DNA of 64,000 bases, taken from the NCBI GenBank assembly GCA_964578835.1, contig CAZOEL010000002.1, positions 101,096-165,095 of the forward strand, written 5' to 3'. The stretch is from CAZOEL01 sp964578835. Lineage in GTDB: Bacteria > Desulfobacterota > Syntrophobacteria > Syntrophobacterales > Syntrophobacteraceae. Below, piece after piece: positions 28,797 to 36,831 of this stretch. The translations under genes were made by a program, and so were the position numbers. The notes below the pieces were generated by a model, which was not told the origin of the DNA, made no database searches, and was given only the letters and a program-made list of their open reading frames with translations. Positions within the stretch are counted from its first letter, which is position 1; each line of letters starts with the position of its first letter.

Positions 28797-29782
28797 GCCG
28801 GTTGCCCATTGGCTATCGAGCCTTTTTCCACTGCTCGGAGGCGCGCGCTTCGAGCCCTCGGGTTATTTTCTATCTCTTCTTCTCCGGGCTTTAGCGCCCG
28901 AGAAGTCAAAAGCCGCGCCAACGGCCTGCCCTCGCATTGGCATATGACAAGCTCCTTGGGGCATCTGCAAGTCCTTGCCCATGCCCTGAATTTCTCTTTC
29001 ACGATCCGGTCTTCCAGCGAATGGAAGGAAACAATGCAGAGCCTTCCTCCGGGCTTGAGCGCGTCCAAAGCCTGATCGAGAAAGCTCTCAAGAGAAGCCA
29101 ACTCTCCATTTACCGCAATGCGCAAAGCTTGAAACGTTCTGGTTGCAGGGTGGATTCGCCTGCTGTCTTTCGTCTTGGGAACCACCTTCGCTATCAAATC
29201 CGCGAGCTCTTTCGTGCGCTCTATCGGGCTGATCTGTCGTTGAGATACGATAGCGCGCGCGATGCGCCGGGACCATCTTTCCTCTCCGAAACGGAAAATC
29301 AGATCCGCCAGCTCTTTCTCGGGTAAGGATCGCACCAAGTCGGCGGCTGTTATGGATAGGGTCTGATCCATGCGCATATCCAAAGGCCCGTCATTCTGAA
29401 AGCTGAATCCGCGCCTTGAATCGTCCAGCTGGAAACTAGAAGCTCCAAGGTCCAGCACTATTCCGTCCACCTGCCGCCAGCCGGTCTTTTCAAGCACGAG
29501 GCGGATGTCAGCAAAATTGGCTTTCGCCAGCAACAGCCTGTCCCTATATGGGGCCAGCTCAAGAGCCACTCGCTCTATCGCTTCTGAATCCCTGTCGAGG
29601 CCAAGCAGCATTCCATTCGGAGCGATCGCCTCGAGAATAAGTTTCGCGTACCCTCCTCCGCCCAATGTCCCGTCAATATATTGACCTCCTGGGCGGCAGT
29701 CGAGTAATCCAACCGCGATATTCCCCATGACAGGGATATGGGAAGGGGCAGCTTTTAATGACCTAGAGTCCAGCACCGGCAA
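28793..29782 (-). CDS. rsmH: 16S rRNA (cytosine1402-N4)-methyltransferase RsmH
   Basis: RsmH (MraW) methylates C1402 of 16S rRNA with SAM. The 329-aa protein has SHIPVM at the start, the SAM loop DGTLGGGGYAK, LDLGASSFQLDD and RRIHPATRTFQALRI, all family blocks. Its start overlaps the mraZ stop by 20 bp. Confidence 0.96.
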   Translation of the reverse strand: MPVLDSRSLKAAPSHIPVMGNIAVGLLDCRPGGQYIDGTLGGGGYAKLILEAIAPNGMLLGLDRDSEAIERVALELAPYRDRLLLAKANFADIRLVLEKTGWRQVDGIVLDLGASSFQLDDSRRGFSFQNDGPLDMRMDQTLSITAADLVRSLPEKELADLIFRFGEERWSRRIARAIVSQRQISPIERTKELADLIAKVVPKTKDSRRIHPATRTFQALRIAVNGELASLESFLDQALDALKPGGRLCIVSFHSLEDRIVKEKFRAWARTCRCPKELVICQCEGRPLARLLTSRALKPGEEEIENNPRARSARLRAVEKGSIANGQPA

Positions 29783-30224
29783 TAGTTTCCATCAATTCCT
29801 GATAGTTGTCTTTGCTCCACTCCAGTTGCTTATCCCACGTCGTCTTGTCCCAGATTTCAAAGCTGGTGAGCATTCCAGCCAGGAGCAGCTCCTGCTCGAG
29901 CTTGGCTTTTTCTCTCAGTATTGGCGGAATAAGGATTCGCCCTTGATTGTCAAATTCGCATTCAACAGCGCTGGAAATAAAATACCGCACAAAGGCCCGC
30001 TGCTGCGGTTGCACCTGGGAGAACTCCAAAGCTTTTGTCTCTATTTTTTCCCAGACCTCGGGGGGATACGCTACTAAACAATCCCCCATCATGGTGATCA
30101 CAAGGGCGTCCGTGTAATGGCTTTGCAGGATCTCACGAAATTTTGTGGGAATGCGTAGCCGTCCTTTCGCATCAAGGCGATGGGTAGACTGTCCTCTAAA
30201 GTAAGGTTTTCCCAAAACACCCAC
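29763..30224 (-). CDS. mraZ: Transcriptional regulator MraZ
   Basis: MraZ is an AbrB-fold regulator that binds repeats in its own promoter and tunes the dcw cluster. The chosen start is GTG at 30224 with GGAGG seven bases before it, giving 153 aa that begin MGVLGKPYFRGQSTHRLDAKGR; an in-frame ATG at 30254 would lie within the putative operator. Two MraZ half-domains are seen (about 8-60 and 80-130, the second with DNQGRILIP). First gene of the dcw unit. Confidence 0.93.
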   Translation of the reverse strand: MGVLGKPYFRGQSTHRLDAKGRLRIPTKFREILQSHYTDALVITMMGDCLVAYPPEVWEKIETKALEFSQVQPQQRAFVRYFISSAVECEFDNQGRILIPPILREKAKLEQELLLAGMLTSFEIWDKTTWDKQLEWSKDNYQELMETIAGAGL

Positions 30225-30253
30225 TTCTCGCCCTCCATCACCACATTCTCCCA
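30211..30253 (-). promoter_or_regulatory. Putative MraZ operator: GGG repeats every 10 bp
   Basis: On the minus strand five (T)GG(G) blocks start at 30253, 30243, 30233, 30223 and 30213, one per helical turn. Three are complete TGGG or TTGGG-type; one is TGGTG and one GGGC. MraZ is known to bind closely spaced TGGGN repeats downstream of the mra promoter. The repeats overlap the ribosome-binding site and start codon, and part of the G-richness may simply be that site. Confidence 0.45.
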
Positions 30254-30579
30254 CTTGAATGACCTTTTATCACCGCCTCATCGGAGTTGTCAAATCCAAT
30301 TATGCCAAGGCGGGAAATGCTTTTTTGCGAACGGAGAAAATCAGGATATAACGGAAATTCTTTTAGTTATGAACAAGAAGTTAGAAAATCAAGTTTTAAA
30401 ACTCAGGCTTTTTATGTATTGCGTCAAAGGGGCATATTTGTTACTTGTAAACAGGGCGTCGAGATGCCTTCCGGGGTATTTCACTCAGCCCGAAGAGCCT
30501 CTGCTTTAGCCGTAATGGCCAACCTCCAACCGGGCAGAGGCTTTTTTCGTGTGTGGGAATCTAAGCGACGAGGTTTGCG
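30254..30579 (+). other. mraZ / small-gene intergenic region with a strong terminator-like hairpin
   Basis: A perfect 9-bp stem (30496-30504 with 30534-30542) closes a 29-nt loop and is followed at once by six T (30542-30547), the form of a Rho-independent terminator reading rightwards. No gene lies before it on the plus strand, so either a short RNA is made from about 30350 onward or it is an attenuator for the small gene at 30580. A 5-bp hairpin lies near 30456. I recognise no known RNA family. Confidence 0.45.
30265..30293 (-). promoter_or_regulatory. Sigma70-like promoter of the dcw cluster
   Basis: On the minus strand a perfect -35 box TTGACA (30293-30288) and a -10-like ATAAAA (30270-30265) are spaced by 17 bp. 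Transcription would begin near 30258, directly before the repeats assigned to MraZ and about 35 bp before the mraZ start. Confidence 0.5.
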
Positions 30580-30780
30580 ATGCAGCCAGATGATGAGAAG
30601 ATCTTAAGAATAACTAAAGAAATTATCGTCAAGTTTATCGAATTGGGGAGAGTTTCTCCGAGCAACTTTGAGCAACAATTCAAAAATGTATTCTGGACGC
30701 TGAAAAGTACGGTTGTAGACGCCCGGGTTCCCGATTTCCATGCTCAAGCGGCCGATGATGAGGGGCCGGACGTGGAGTAA
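30580..30780 (+). CDS. Small conserved-type protein of unknown function
   Basis: A 66-aa acidic protein, mostly helical, with the block ITKEIIVKFIELGRVSPSNFEQ. It has the look of small deltaproteobacterial proteins with a MucR-like or TraB-annotated helical region, but without a zinc finger, and I cannot name a function. GAGG lies about 8 bp before the ATG. It lies between the terminator-like hairpin and acpP and faces acpP. Confidence 0.6.
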   Translation: MQPDDEKILRITKEIIVKFIELGRVSPSNFEQQFKNVFWTLKSTVVDARVPDFHAQAADDEGPDVE

Positions 30781-30878
30781 AAATGATGCTCGAGGCCTTG
30801 TATGGAGAGCGGGATATGAGAGGCCCATCCGCGAAGGAAGGATTTCAATTTTGCCTTCGCCGATGAGCCTTTTGATGG

Positions 30879-31127
30879 CTATTTGTCGGCCAGAGCTTTT
30901 TCCAGATATGTGAATATATCTTTGACCATACGAATTTTCTCCGCGTCTTCGTCGGGAATTTCCAGGTCGAATGATTCTTCCAGAGCCATGACCAGTTCCA
31001 CCACGTCCAGCGAATCGGCGCCCAGATCATCCACAACATGAGCTTCAGCCGTTACGAGGTCTCGCTCAACTCCCAACTGATTGGTAATGATGTCTATAAC
31101 TTTGCTCTCGACAGCACTCTTGTCCAT
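30879..31127 (-). CDS. acpP: Acyl carrier protein
   Basis: ACP carries growing acyl chains on 4'-phosphopantetheine in fatty acid synthesis. The 82-aa protein begins MDKSAVESKV, preceded by AGGAGG with good spacing, and has the attachment block DDLGADSLDVVEL with the modified serine. Helix 2 and 3 residues are canonical. An in-frame ATG at 31172 would extend it but lies inside the TetR gene and lacks support. Unlike most genomes, no fab genes are next to it; it lies directly after a TetR regulator, whose reading frame overlaps its first 62 bases. Confidence 0.92.
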   Translation of the reverse strand: MDKSAVESKVIDIITNQLGVERDLVTAEAHVVDDLGADSLDVVELVMALEESFDLEIPDEDAEKIRMVKDIFTYLEKALADK

Positions 31128-32070
31128 TTCTTTCCTCCTGGTTTGTTCTGCTTTGATGGTTGCTTTTGACAAATCCGTAAAAGAGGACTTCCATTACTGT
31201 GGGTAGCTCTTCCACAAGAGAATATGCGCAATCGCAGGCCATCCACTTCTGAATCACACCGTGCACAAAACCCATTACGCCGTAGAAAACCGTCTGAAAA
31301 TCCACATCCTTAAGGAGACCCTGCTGGCTGGCTTCATAGATCTTCCTTTTGAGAAGCGGGATGCGCCGCATCACCTTCTTAATGTACAGATCTTGAATCT
31401 GCGCTCCGACATCTTGCCGCTCCTGAACAATCAAACGATAAAGTCGTTGATTGTGGTCGAAGAACTCAAGGTAAACGCGCAGGTACTTGCCGATCATTGT
31501 AAGGACATCGTCTTGACCATCCAGAACGGCGTTCGCTTTCGTTTCGAGCGTCTCGAGGCGCAGCCGGACCAATTCGTTGAAAAGGGTCTCTTTATTTGAA
31601 AAATAGCGGTAAAGAGTGCCTTTTCCAACCCCCGCCCTCTCTGCTATCTCATCTACCGTGGCCAGGTGAAAGCCCTTTTCGGAAAAGATGCCGAGGGCGG
31701 CTTCCAGTATTCTGTCTTTGGTCGAATACTTGGGCAGCCCGCGCGAGCCCTCGTCATGTTCCCCTTCAAGGACCATCCTTTCCAGAAGAGTGCGATAAAA
31801 CACATCCAGGTCGATCTTCTTCCTGTCCACTACCTTCCGAAATGCTTCAATGAGCTGTGAGAAAGGAACGCGAGCAGGAAAAGCGCCTTCCTTGAAGGAA
31901 TCCCTGAACGAAAGAAAGCAGCGGATAATGTCGTCCAAAGCCTCCTCCCGTGGCAGGCCGGCGATAAGCGCTGAATCCACAATGTCGGCGGCCGCATCGG
32001 GATCGCCTTTTGCCTGCGTCATTTTTTTGAGCAGGGCCTGCATGGGCTGTTGTTTTCGCTCGGGCTTCAT
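31066..32070 (-). CDS. TetR-family regulator with an extra N-terminal helical domain
   Basis: A 334-aa repressor-type protein, well above the usual 190-220. Residues 1-110 form a separate, mostly helical region. The TetR DNA-binding domain follows (about 115-163) with TVDEIAERAGVGKGTLYRYFSNKE, then a ligand-binding domain. The frame passes the usual end of the family (near VLFYGFVKS) and continues for about 29 residues, overlapping acpP by 62 bases. ATG 32070 has AGAAGGAAGAG before it and lies next to a TetR-type operator. Control of acpP and so of fatty acid synthesis is a reasonable inference from position. Confidence 0.85.
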   Translation of the reverse strand: MKPERKQQPMQALLKKMTQAKGDPDAAADIVDSALIAGLPREEALDDIIRCFLSFRDSFKEGAFPARVPFSQLIEAFRKVVDRKKIDLDVFYRTLLERMVLEGEHDEGSRGLPKYSTKDRILEAALGIFSEKGFHLATVDEIAERAGVGKGTLYRYFSNKETLFNELVRLRLETLETKANAVLDGQDDVLTMIGKYLRVYLEFFDHNQRLYRLIVQERQDVGAQIQDLYIKKVMRRIPLLKRKIYEASQQGLLKDVDFQTVFYGVMGFVHGVIQKWMACDCAYSLVEELPTVMEVLFYGFVKSNHQSRTNQEERNGQECCREQSYRHHYQSVGS

Positions 32071-32089
32071 TTCTCTTCCTTCTTTTCTA

Positions 32090-32112
32090 TCTCTGACGGA
32101 CTGGTCAGTCAT
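32090..32112 (-). promoter_or_regulatory. TetR-type operator upstream of the acpP regulator
   Basis: On the minus strand, TGACTGACCAGTCCGTCA contains the dyad CTGAC-N6-GTCAG, close to the TGACTG-CAGTCA type sites bound by many TetR regulators. It lies just before the ribosome site of the TetR gene, the usual place for autorepression. Confidence 0.5.
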
Positions 32113-32197
32113 AAACCATAGAGATGCCGTGAAGTCAAGAGGGATGTGGCGTTGAAGAAGACAAAAGTGCTTGGCCAAGTCCAAAATCTCTGTCTTG

Positions 32198-32662
32198 TCA
32201 CAAGTCGGCGTCATAGACCGGACAAAGAGGAATACTCTGACCTCTATCGTAAGCGCGGCGGATGACCTGTTCCGTTCCCTCCGTAAGGTCGCGAGCAGAA
32301 ATCTGGCTGAGAGGTATAAACGCGCATTCCGTCACATCTGTGGCGGGAAGGGGGTCGCCGTCTTCGACTTCACAGAGAAAATCCAGCAAAACATAGTGGT
32401 ATTCGATCTTGCCTTCGTGATCTGGAATGACTCTATCCAATGCGGCTACAAGATCTTTAACCCTTACCTGCAGCCCTGTTTCTTCAAGCACTTCTCTGCG
32501 CACTGCGTCGCGAAGGCTCTCTCCAATTTCCACCAAGCCGCCCGGCAATGACCATTTGCCGAAAGCCGGCTCACGACCTCTGCGCGCGAGCAGTACGCGA
32601 TCTTCACGAAAGACGATTGCGCCGACGCCAACCATGGGTTTGTTCGGGTAACGCCTGTTCAT
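32198..32662 (-). CDS. Nudix hydrolase
   Basis: Nudix enzymes split nucleoside diphosphates linked to another group. The 154-aa protein has a complete Nudix box: GGLVEIGE, then REVLEETGL, with all the metal-binding glutamates. GREPAFGKWSLPGG before the box is typical of the ADP-ribose and MutT-like groups, so substrate is not fixed. The ATG at 32662 has GGGAGA six bases before it. It lies 127 bp upstream of the TetR gene on the same strand. Confidence 0.88.
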   Translation of the reverse strand: MNRRYPNKPMVGVGAIVFREDRVLLARRGREPAFGKWSLPGGLVEIGESLRDAVRREVLEETGLQVRVKDLVAALDRVIPDHEGKIEYHYVLLDFLCEVEDGDPLPATDVTECAFIPLSQISARDLTEGTEQVIRRAYDRGQSIPLCPVYDADL

Positions 32663-33134
32663 TTCCATTCTCCCTTTGCTATTCCAAAGCATGTGGCCGC
32701 CAGGCGGGCGGTCGCCAAAGACAATGCTTCATCGCTTCTTTAGAGCGAAGCGTCTCCTCCCCGGATGCTTCCTTCTCTCACACATCCTTTTCATCCTCCA
32801 GTTCCCCGGGATAAAAGCTCTTGACGAATCGCCCTCAGATGCTATTCTCTGCAAAGACTTCCCATTGAGGACATGTCCGGGCAGACCGGAGTCTTTGCCG
32901 CTTCCCGTTATCTTCCCGGCCGAATGCCTGTGGACATGCAGTGATCCGTCTGTCCGGGTCCAAATAAGAACGGGACAGCCAAAATACATGACAATTACAG
33001 TTTTGTGCGCCGGCTGTCGAGGCTTGTCTCTTTATCCGAAAAATTGGACGAGAGGAATGGCCGCCGCGGATATAACGATCGTGGACTTTGTTCGATCGAT
33101 CTGCGGGGAAGATTTTTTCAAGAGGTGAGAATTC
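32663..33134. other. Region without a supported gene
   Basis: About 470 bp. A plus-strand frame of 150 codons (32676-33128) starts inside the Nudix ribosome-site region, has no ribosome site and an unlikely composition; only its last 46 codons (ATG near 32988, Cys-rich CAGC) could be a tiny gene. A minus-strand 86-codon frame (32729-32989) is no better. It could be a decayed gene. Confidence 0.4.
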
Positions 33135-33599
33135 ATGAAAGCTCGTACCAGAAGGCTAATTACGCTTCTGCTGCTAGTGGTCGCGAGCGGCGCTTTCCTG
33201 TCCATCGCGAGGGCGCAAGAGCTGGGAGAGACGCCGGTTGAAGCCGCGGCGCCGGAACAACCACAACCCTCCAAGACTGCTTCCATAAGCAGGGCGGTTA
33301 TGTGTGAGAAGGTCGAAAACCTGAGCCCGATTCGCCAGGCTATAGCTTTTCCAGTTTCTATCGGTCAGGTCTATTGTTTCACTTCCTTTGATTCGGTTCC
33401 ACAACCCATGGTGGTTTATCATCGATGGTTTCATCATGATGAGCTCAGCACCCAGACAAGGCTCAGGCTATATCCGCCCAAATGGGCCACCTACAGCGTG
33501 ATTCAGCTCAGAGAGACCGATAAAGGCCCATGGCGCGTCGAGGTAAGCGATCAGAACGGGCGTGTTTTCGACGTGCTCCGTTTCAGTATAACCGACTAG
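33135..33599 (+). CDS. Secreted DUF2914 protein
   Basis: A 154-aa protein with a signal peptide (about 1-27, ending SIARA-QE) and a Pro/Ala-rich linker, then a DUF2914 domain (about 55-152) with the blocks PVSIGQVYCFTSF and VVYHRWFHH. The function of DUF2914 is unknown; it is common in deltaproteobacteria. AGGTGAG lies before the ATG. It is 110 bp upstream of the c-di-AMP synthase gene on the same strand and may share its transcript. Confidence 0.78.
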   Translation: MKARTRRLITLLLLVVASGAFLSIARAQELGETPVEAAAPEQPQPSKTASISRAVMCEKVENLSPIRQAIAFPVSIGQVYCFTSFDSVPQPMVVYHRWFHHDELSTQTRLRLYPPKWATYSVIQLRETDKGPWRVEVSDQNGRVFDVLRFSITD

Positions 33600-33708
33600 C
33601 TCGACTCGGCGTAAACGACTTTTCGTCTCAAGAAAAGACATTGCCCGAGGATCTCCACCGGGCGGGACTGGCCGATTCTCACAGTCTTTTGCTTCTGATT
33701 GGTTCATA

Positions 33709-35163
33709 ATGAATGATCTCCTTGTTTTCTTATCATCGATTCGCTGGCAGGATCTCGTAGACATTGTCATCAATAGTTACATCCTCTACCGGGTCTATGT
33801 TCTGTTCCAGGGCACCAACGCTTTTCGCGTGCTTGTCGGGATCACCTCACTGTGGATTTTCCAGGAGGTGGCGGCCTCGCTGGGACTGATCCTGACCAGT
33901 TGGGCCGTCAGGGGCATCACAGCTGCGGCCGCCATTATCATAATCGTCGTATTCAGAAACGAAATTCGCACAGCCCTGCAGGCAAGGAATCTCAAGGCAT
34001 TTCTTTGGGGATCGCCCTCCCGCGAGCAACCGGCCCCAATCGAGCACATTACCGACAGCGTTTACCAGATGGGGAAGAAGCGAATTGGAGCGCTGATTGT
34101 CTTTCCGGGCAAGGAAGATCTTGCAGAGGTGATCCATGGTGGAATTCCCTGGGATGGAACCGTGTCTCAGGAAATGCTCTTGAGTATCTTCTGGCCGAAA
34201 AATCCCGTCCATGACGGCGCAATCATAATCCGCGGCAATCGTATCGACGAGGTTGGAGTTCTTCTGCCTCTGTCCCAAAGGCAGGATCTTCCGACCTTTT
34301 ACGGTACGAGGCATCGCGCGGCGGCAGGCCTCGCAGAGCGGACCGATGCCCTGGTGGTGGCGGTGTCGGAGGAGAGAGGGCGAGTAACCGTCGCTAAAGA
34401 CAGTTGGATCAAGCCCATTCCGCAGCCGGAGGAGCTTACCCAAATCCTGAAGAAGCATCTTAACATTCATGACGGCGTTCCGGCTGAATTGCAGAAGCGT
34501 GAGCGGCTCAAACATGTTTTTGCCGGTCTGCTCTCTTTTCTCATTATGACGGGCATCTGGTTCGGCTTCACCCGCAGTCACGACACGGTGATCACCTTGA
34601 CCGTTCCCATTGAATACGTGAACCGCCCTACTAATTTCGAAATACTCGATTGCTCCGTAGATGAGGTGCGCATTCAGCTTTTCGGCTCCAGCGCACTCAT
34701 CAAGTCGCTACGTTCCGGTCAGGTGCAGGTGCGAATTGATCTGAAGAAGGCTGCGGATGGTCCCAATGTCTTTCACGTCACGCAGGAGAACATTATTTTA
34801 CCCCCCGGCGTCTTTTTGAACAAAGTACAGCCATCGTCCGTGGAAGTGACTCTCGATATTCCCACTACTAAAGAACTGCCCGTCCAGGTCGACTGGTCCG
34901 GCCGCCTGCCGGAAAACCTTGTGCTGGTTGACGCTACGGTGACTCCGGAATCGGTCAAAGTTATCGGGGGAAGCAAGATTCTAGGGAAGGTGAATACGGT
35001 CTACACCGCTCCGGCGCGACTGGATAATCTTTCGAAGTCGGGATCGTTTTCGACAGCCCTCGTGCTGATGCCTCCGTCCTTGAAGCTTGCTTCGGGATCT
35101 TCCGAGCGCGTGACCGTGCATGTTCTCCTTGAAGAACGCACCGCGAGCACAGAAAGAAAGTGA
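33709..35163 (+). CDS. Fused diadenylate cyclase CdaA and YbbR-type regulator CdaR
   Basis: The first part (1-255) is CdaA: three membrane segments (about 12-32, 38-57, 66-84) and the DAC domain, with the catalytic blocks PVHDGAIII (DGA 169-171) and YGTRHRAAAG (RHR 201-203). It makes c-di-AMP from two ATP. A fourth membrane segment (about 268-287) then leads into YbbR repeats (about 290-480), the part that is a separate protein, CdaR, in Firmicutes. In Firmicutes CdaR regulates CdaA; here both parts are one 484-aa chain. No glmM is seen next to it. The gene ends 3 bp before the convergent gene. Confidence 0.92.
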   Translation: MNDLLVFLSSIRWQDLVDIVINSYILYRVYVLFQGTNAFRVLVGITSLWIFQEVAASLGLILTSWAVRGITAAAAIIIIVVFRNEIRTALQARNLKAFLWGSPSREQPAPIEHITDSVYQMGKKRIGALIVFPGKEDLAEVIHGGIPWDGTVSQEMLLSIFWPKNPVHDGAIIIRGNRIDEVGVLLPLSQRQDLPTFYGTRHRAAAGLAERTDALVVAVSEERGRVTVAKDSWIKPIPQPEELTQILKKHLNIHDGVPAELQKRERLKHVFAGLLSFLIMTGIWFGFTRSHDTVITLTVPIEYVNRPTNFEILDCSVDEVRIQLFGSSALIKSLRSGQVQVRIDLKKAADGPNVFHVTQENIILPPGVFLNKVQPSSVEVTLDIPTTKELPVQVDWSGRLPENLVLVDATVTPESVKVIGGSKILGKVNTVYTAPARLDNLSKSGSFSTALVLMPPSLKLASGSSERVTVHVLLEERTASTERK

Positions 35164-35166
35164 CGC

Positions 35167-36513
35167 TCAAAGGCCGTTTAGGGGATCGCCGTATCTCAGG
35201 GAGGAGATGATTCTGTTGGCGCGCTCCTCTACCTCGGGAATCATTTCTGCAAGAGCCTTGAGGGATGTGAGTATTTTCCTGGTTTGTCTCTTGTGGGGGA
35301 TGTTCAATGCCGGATGATCGAGCAGTAAAATTATCTCGTTTAAAATAAAGAGCTTGTCTACAGTAAAATCGGTGTAGACAAGCTTGGGCCATATCATCTT
35401 GAGATCTGCGGGAAGGTGGTCGAGCCTTGATGTCAGATCATTGTCAAGGCCGATCCAGATAGCTTTTTCCAGCCGATCGATCAGCGCCTCGATTTCCTCT
35501 TTATGGCTGCTCCATGCATTGCTCTCCATCAGCAGACGAGACCATCGGGGACGGATTTTATTGCGCAGCCACTTTTCTCCGATTTGAGGCATCAGACAGA
35601 GGGCTGCCAGCTCCTGTTGGTCTGCAAGCAGCTCATTCCCCATCTCCGAAAGATTCGCTTTTCCGTTGAGTAGAGGCAATCCTTGACAAACAAGATCGGA
35701 GAGCCGCTGAAGTATGACGTTCTTGGTCTCGATTTTCGGAAAGGCTTTTTCGATCTCCAGTTCCCATTGTTCTCTCAAGTAGCTTATCTCCGCGTTGATG
35801 GCGGAGAAGATGAATCCTAGCTTAATGAGAGTGTTTCTCAGTTCGTGAGCCAAAACGTTGCAGCTCTGAAGCCGCTGGCGCGCAAGCTCCTTCTGGGCTT
35901 CGGAAAGGGTTTCTCGAATGTGCAGGGATAACAATTCCGTTCCCAACGCTCGAGAGAGCTTCTTGATGATCTTGGTTGACCGATCTCCTCGCCTTACCGT
36001 CAAGGGCTTGAAGTGTATTTTGATAACCGCAGCCACTATGTACTCGCTATCTTGCCAGATGGGCTCGCCCTGATAATCAAGAGGGTATTCGAGACCATTG
36101 TTCGCCTCTCCGTAAAGACTGGACTTTCTGACAAGGACGGGCTCCATGTGGTGGAAGTCTTCTACTTCTCCGCTCAGCTGCTTTCGAACGCTTCGAATAT
36201 CTTCATAAGGGTCATCGGCTGTCCAGCTCTTTTGCTTTTCTACACACCATCCCATCGCTTCCAGCACATGCCCTGGTTGATCTCTGTACTGTTCCCAGCT
36301 TTTTCCTATGTAGTTATAGTCAGAAACCTCTGGAAGCCCCCATTCAATCAGCCCGTCTCCGCTGCGAACGCCGGAAGTGACTCGTACGGCTAGAAGCTCG
36401 GGCATGGGACCTATCCGATAGATGGTTCCCTTTGTGGCGTCATCCAATGTCAACAGGATAGTCTCGATCATATCCTTGCAGGTTTTTTCAAGGATATTGT
36501 TGCTGATGATCAT
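35167..36513 (-). CDS. HisKA phospho-acceptor protein lacking a kinase ATPase domain
   Basis: A 448-aa soluble protein. The first 190 residues look like a divergent sensor (GAF-like) region. A dimerisation helix follows with the H-box LAHELRNTL (His about 221). After that come about 225 residues of helical sequence with no N, G1, F or G2 boxes, so no HATPase_c domain. It cannot phosphorylate itself by the usual route and may be a phosphotransfer or scaffold protein, or the target of another kinase. AAGGAA lies before the ATG. No response regulator is next to it. Confidence 0.6.
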   Translation of the reverse strand: MIISNNILEKTCKDMIETILLTLDDATKGTIYRIGPMPELLAVRVTSGVRSGDGLIEWGLPEVSDYNYIGKSWEQYRDQPGHVLEAMGWCVEKQKSWTADDPYEDIRSVRKQLSGEVEDFHHMEPVLVRKSSLYGEANNGLEYPLDYQGEPIWQDSEYIVAAVIKIHFKPLTVRRGDRSTKIIKKLSRALGTELLSLHIRETLSEAQKELARQRLQSCNVLAHELRNTLIKLGFIFSAINAEISYLREQWELEIEKAFPKIETKNVILQRLSDLVCQGLPLLNGKANLSEMGNELLADQQELAALCLMPQIGEKWLRNKIRPRWSRLLMESNAWSSHKEEIEALIDRLEKAIWIGLDNDLTSRLDHLPADLKMIWPKLVYTDFTVDKLFILNEIILLLDHPALNIPHKRQTRKILTSLKALAEMIPEVEERANRIISSLRYGDPLNGL

Positions 36514-36831
36514 TTCCCATTTCCTTAAATAGTAGCTTCAGACGGAATTCTCCAAGACGTTTCTTTTTATCCTGAAATCGGCAACGCGGTCAACTCGGTT
36601 TCCCTGCTATTTGCATCTTTGTGCAATAATTTGAAAATTGGCAAGACGGGGGGTGAATGGTTGAATGGGTGAATGGGTGAATGGGTGGAAGGGAAGTATG
36701 GATGCCGGAAGCTCTTCTTTTTGCCTGCTGAAGGGCTTGGGGAGAGGCTCGGAAGTCAGCGGACGGCGGGGTAATAGATGAGATGGCCAGGAGTCGGGCG
36801 TTGTGGCGCTTTGCCGATTCCTGGCCCGTTT
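36514..36831. repeat. Intergenic region with an 8-bp tandem repeat
   Basis: About 318 bp with no supported gene. Five units of the form GTGAATGG, slightly varied, lie head to tail at about 36652-36692. Such short runs are prone to slipped-strand change. Since the flanking genes both read leftwards, the repeats lie downstream of malQ and upstream of the HisKA gene. Confidence 0.55.

Noticed and set aside
30440..30547. A known riboswitch class before the 66-aa gene
   Set aside because: I compared it from memory with c-di-GMP, ZTP, fluoride, SAH, THF and guanidine classes and saw no shared core blocks.
32676..33128. 150-codon plus-strand frame after the Nudix gene
   Set aside because: Starts inside the Nudix leader, no ribosome site and no recognisable domain; only a tiny C-terminal piece could be real.
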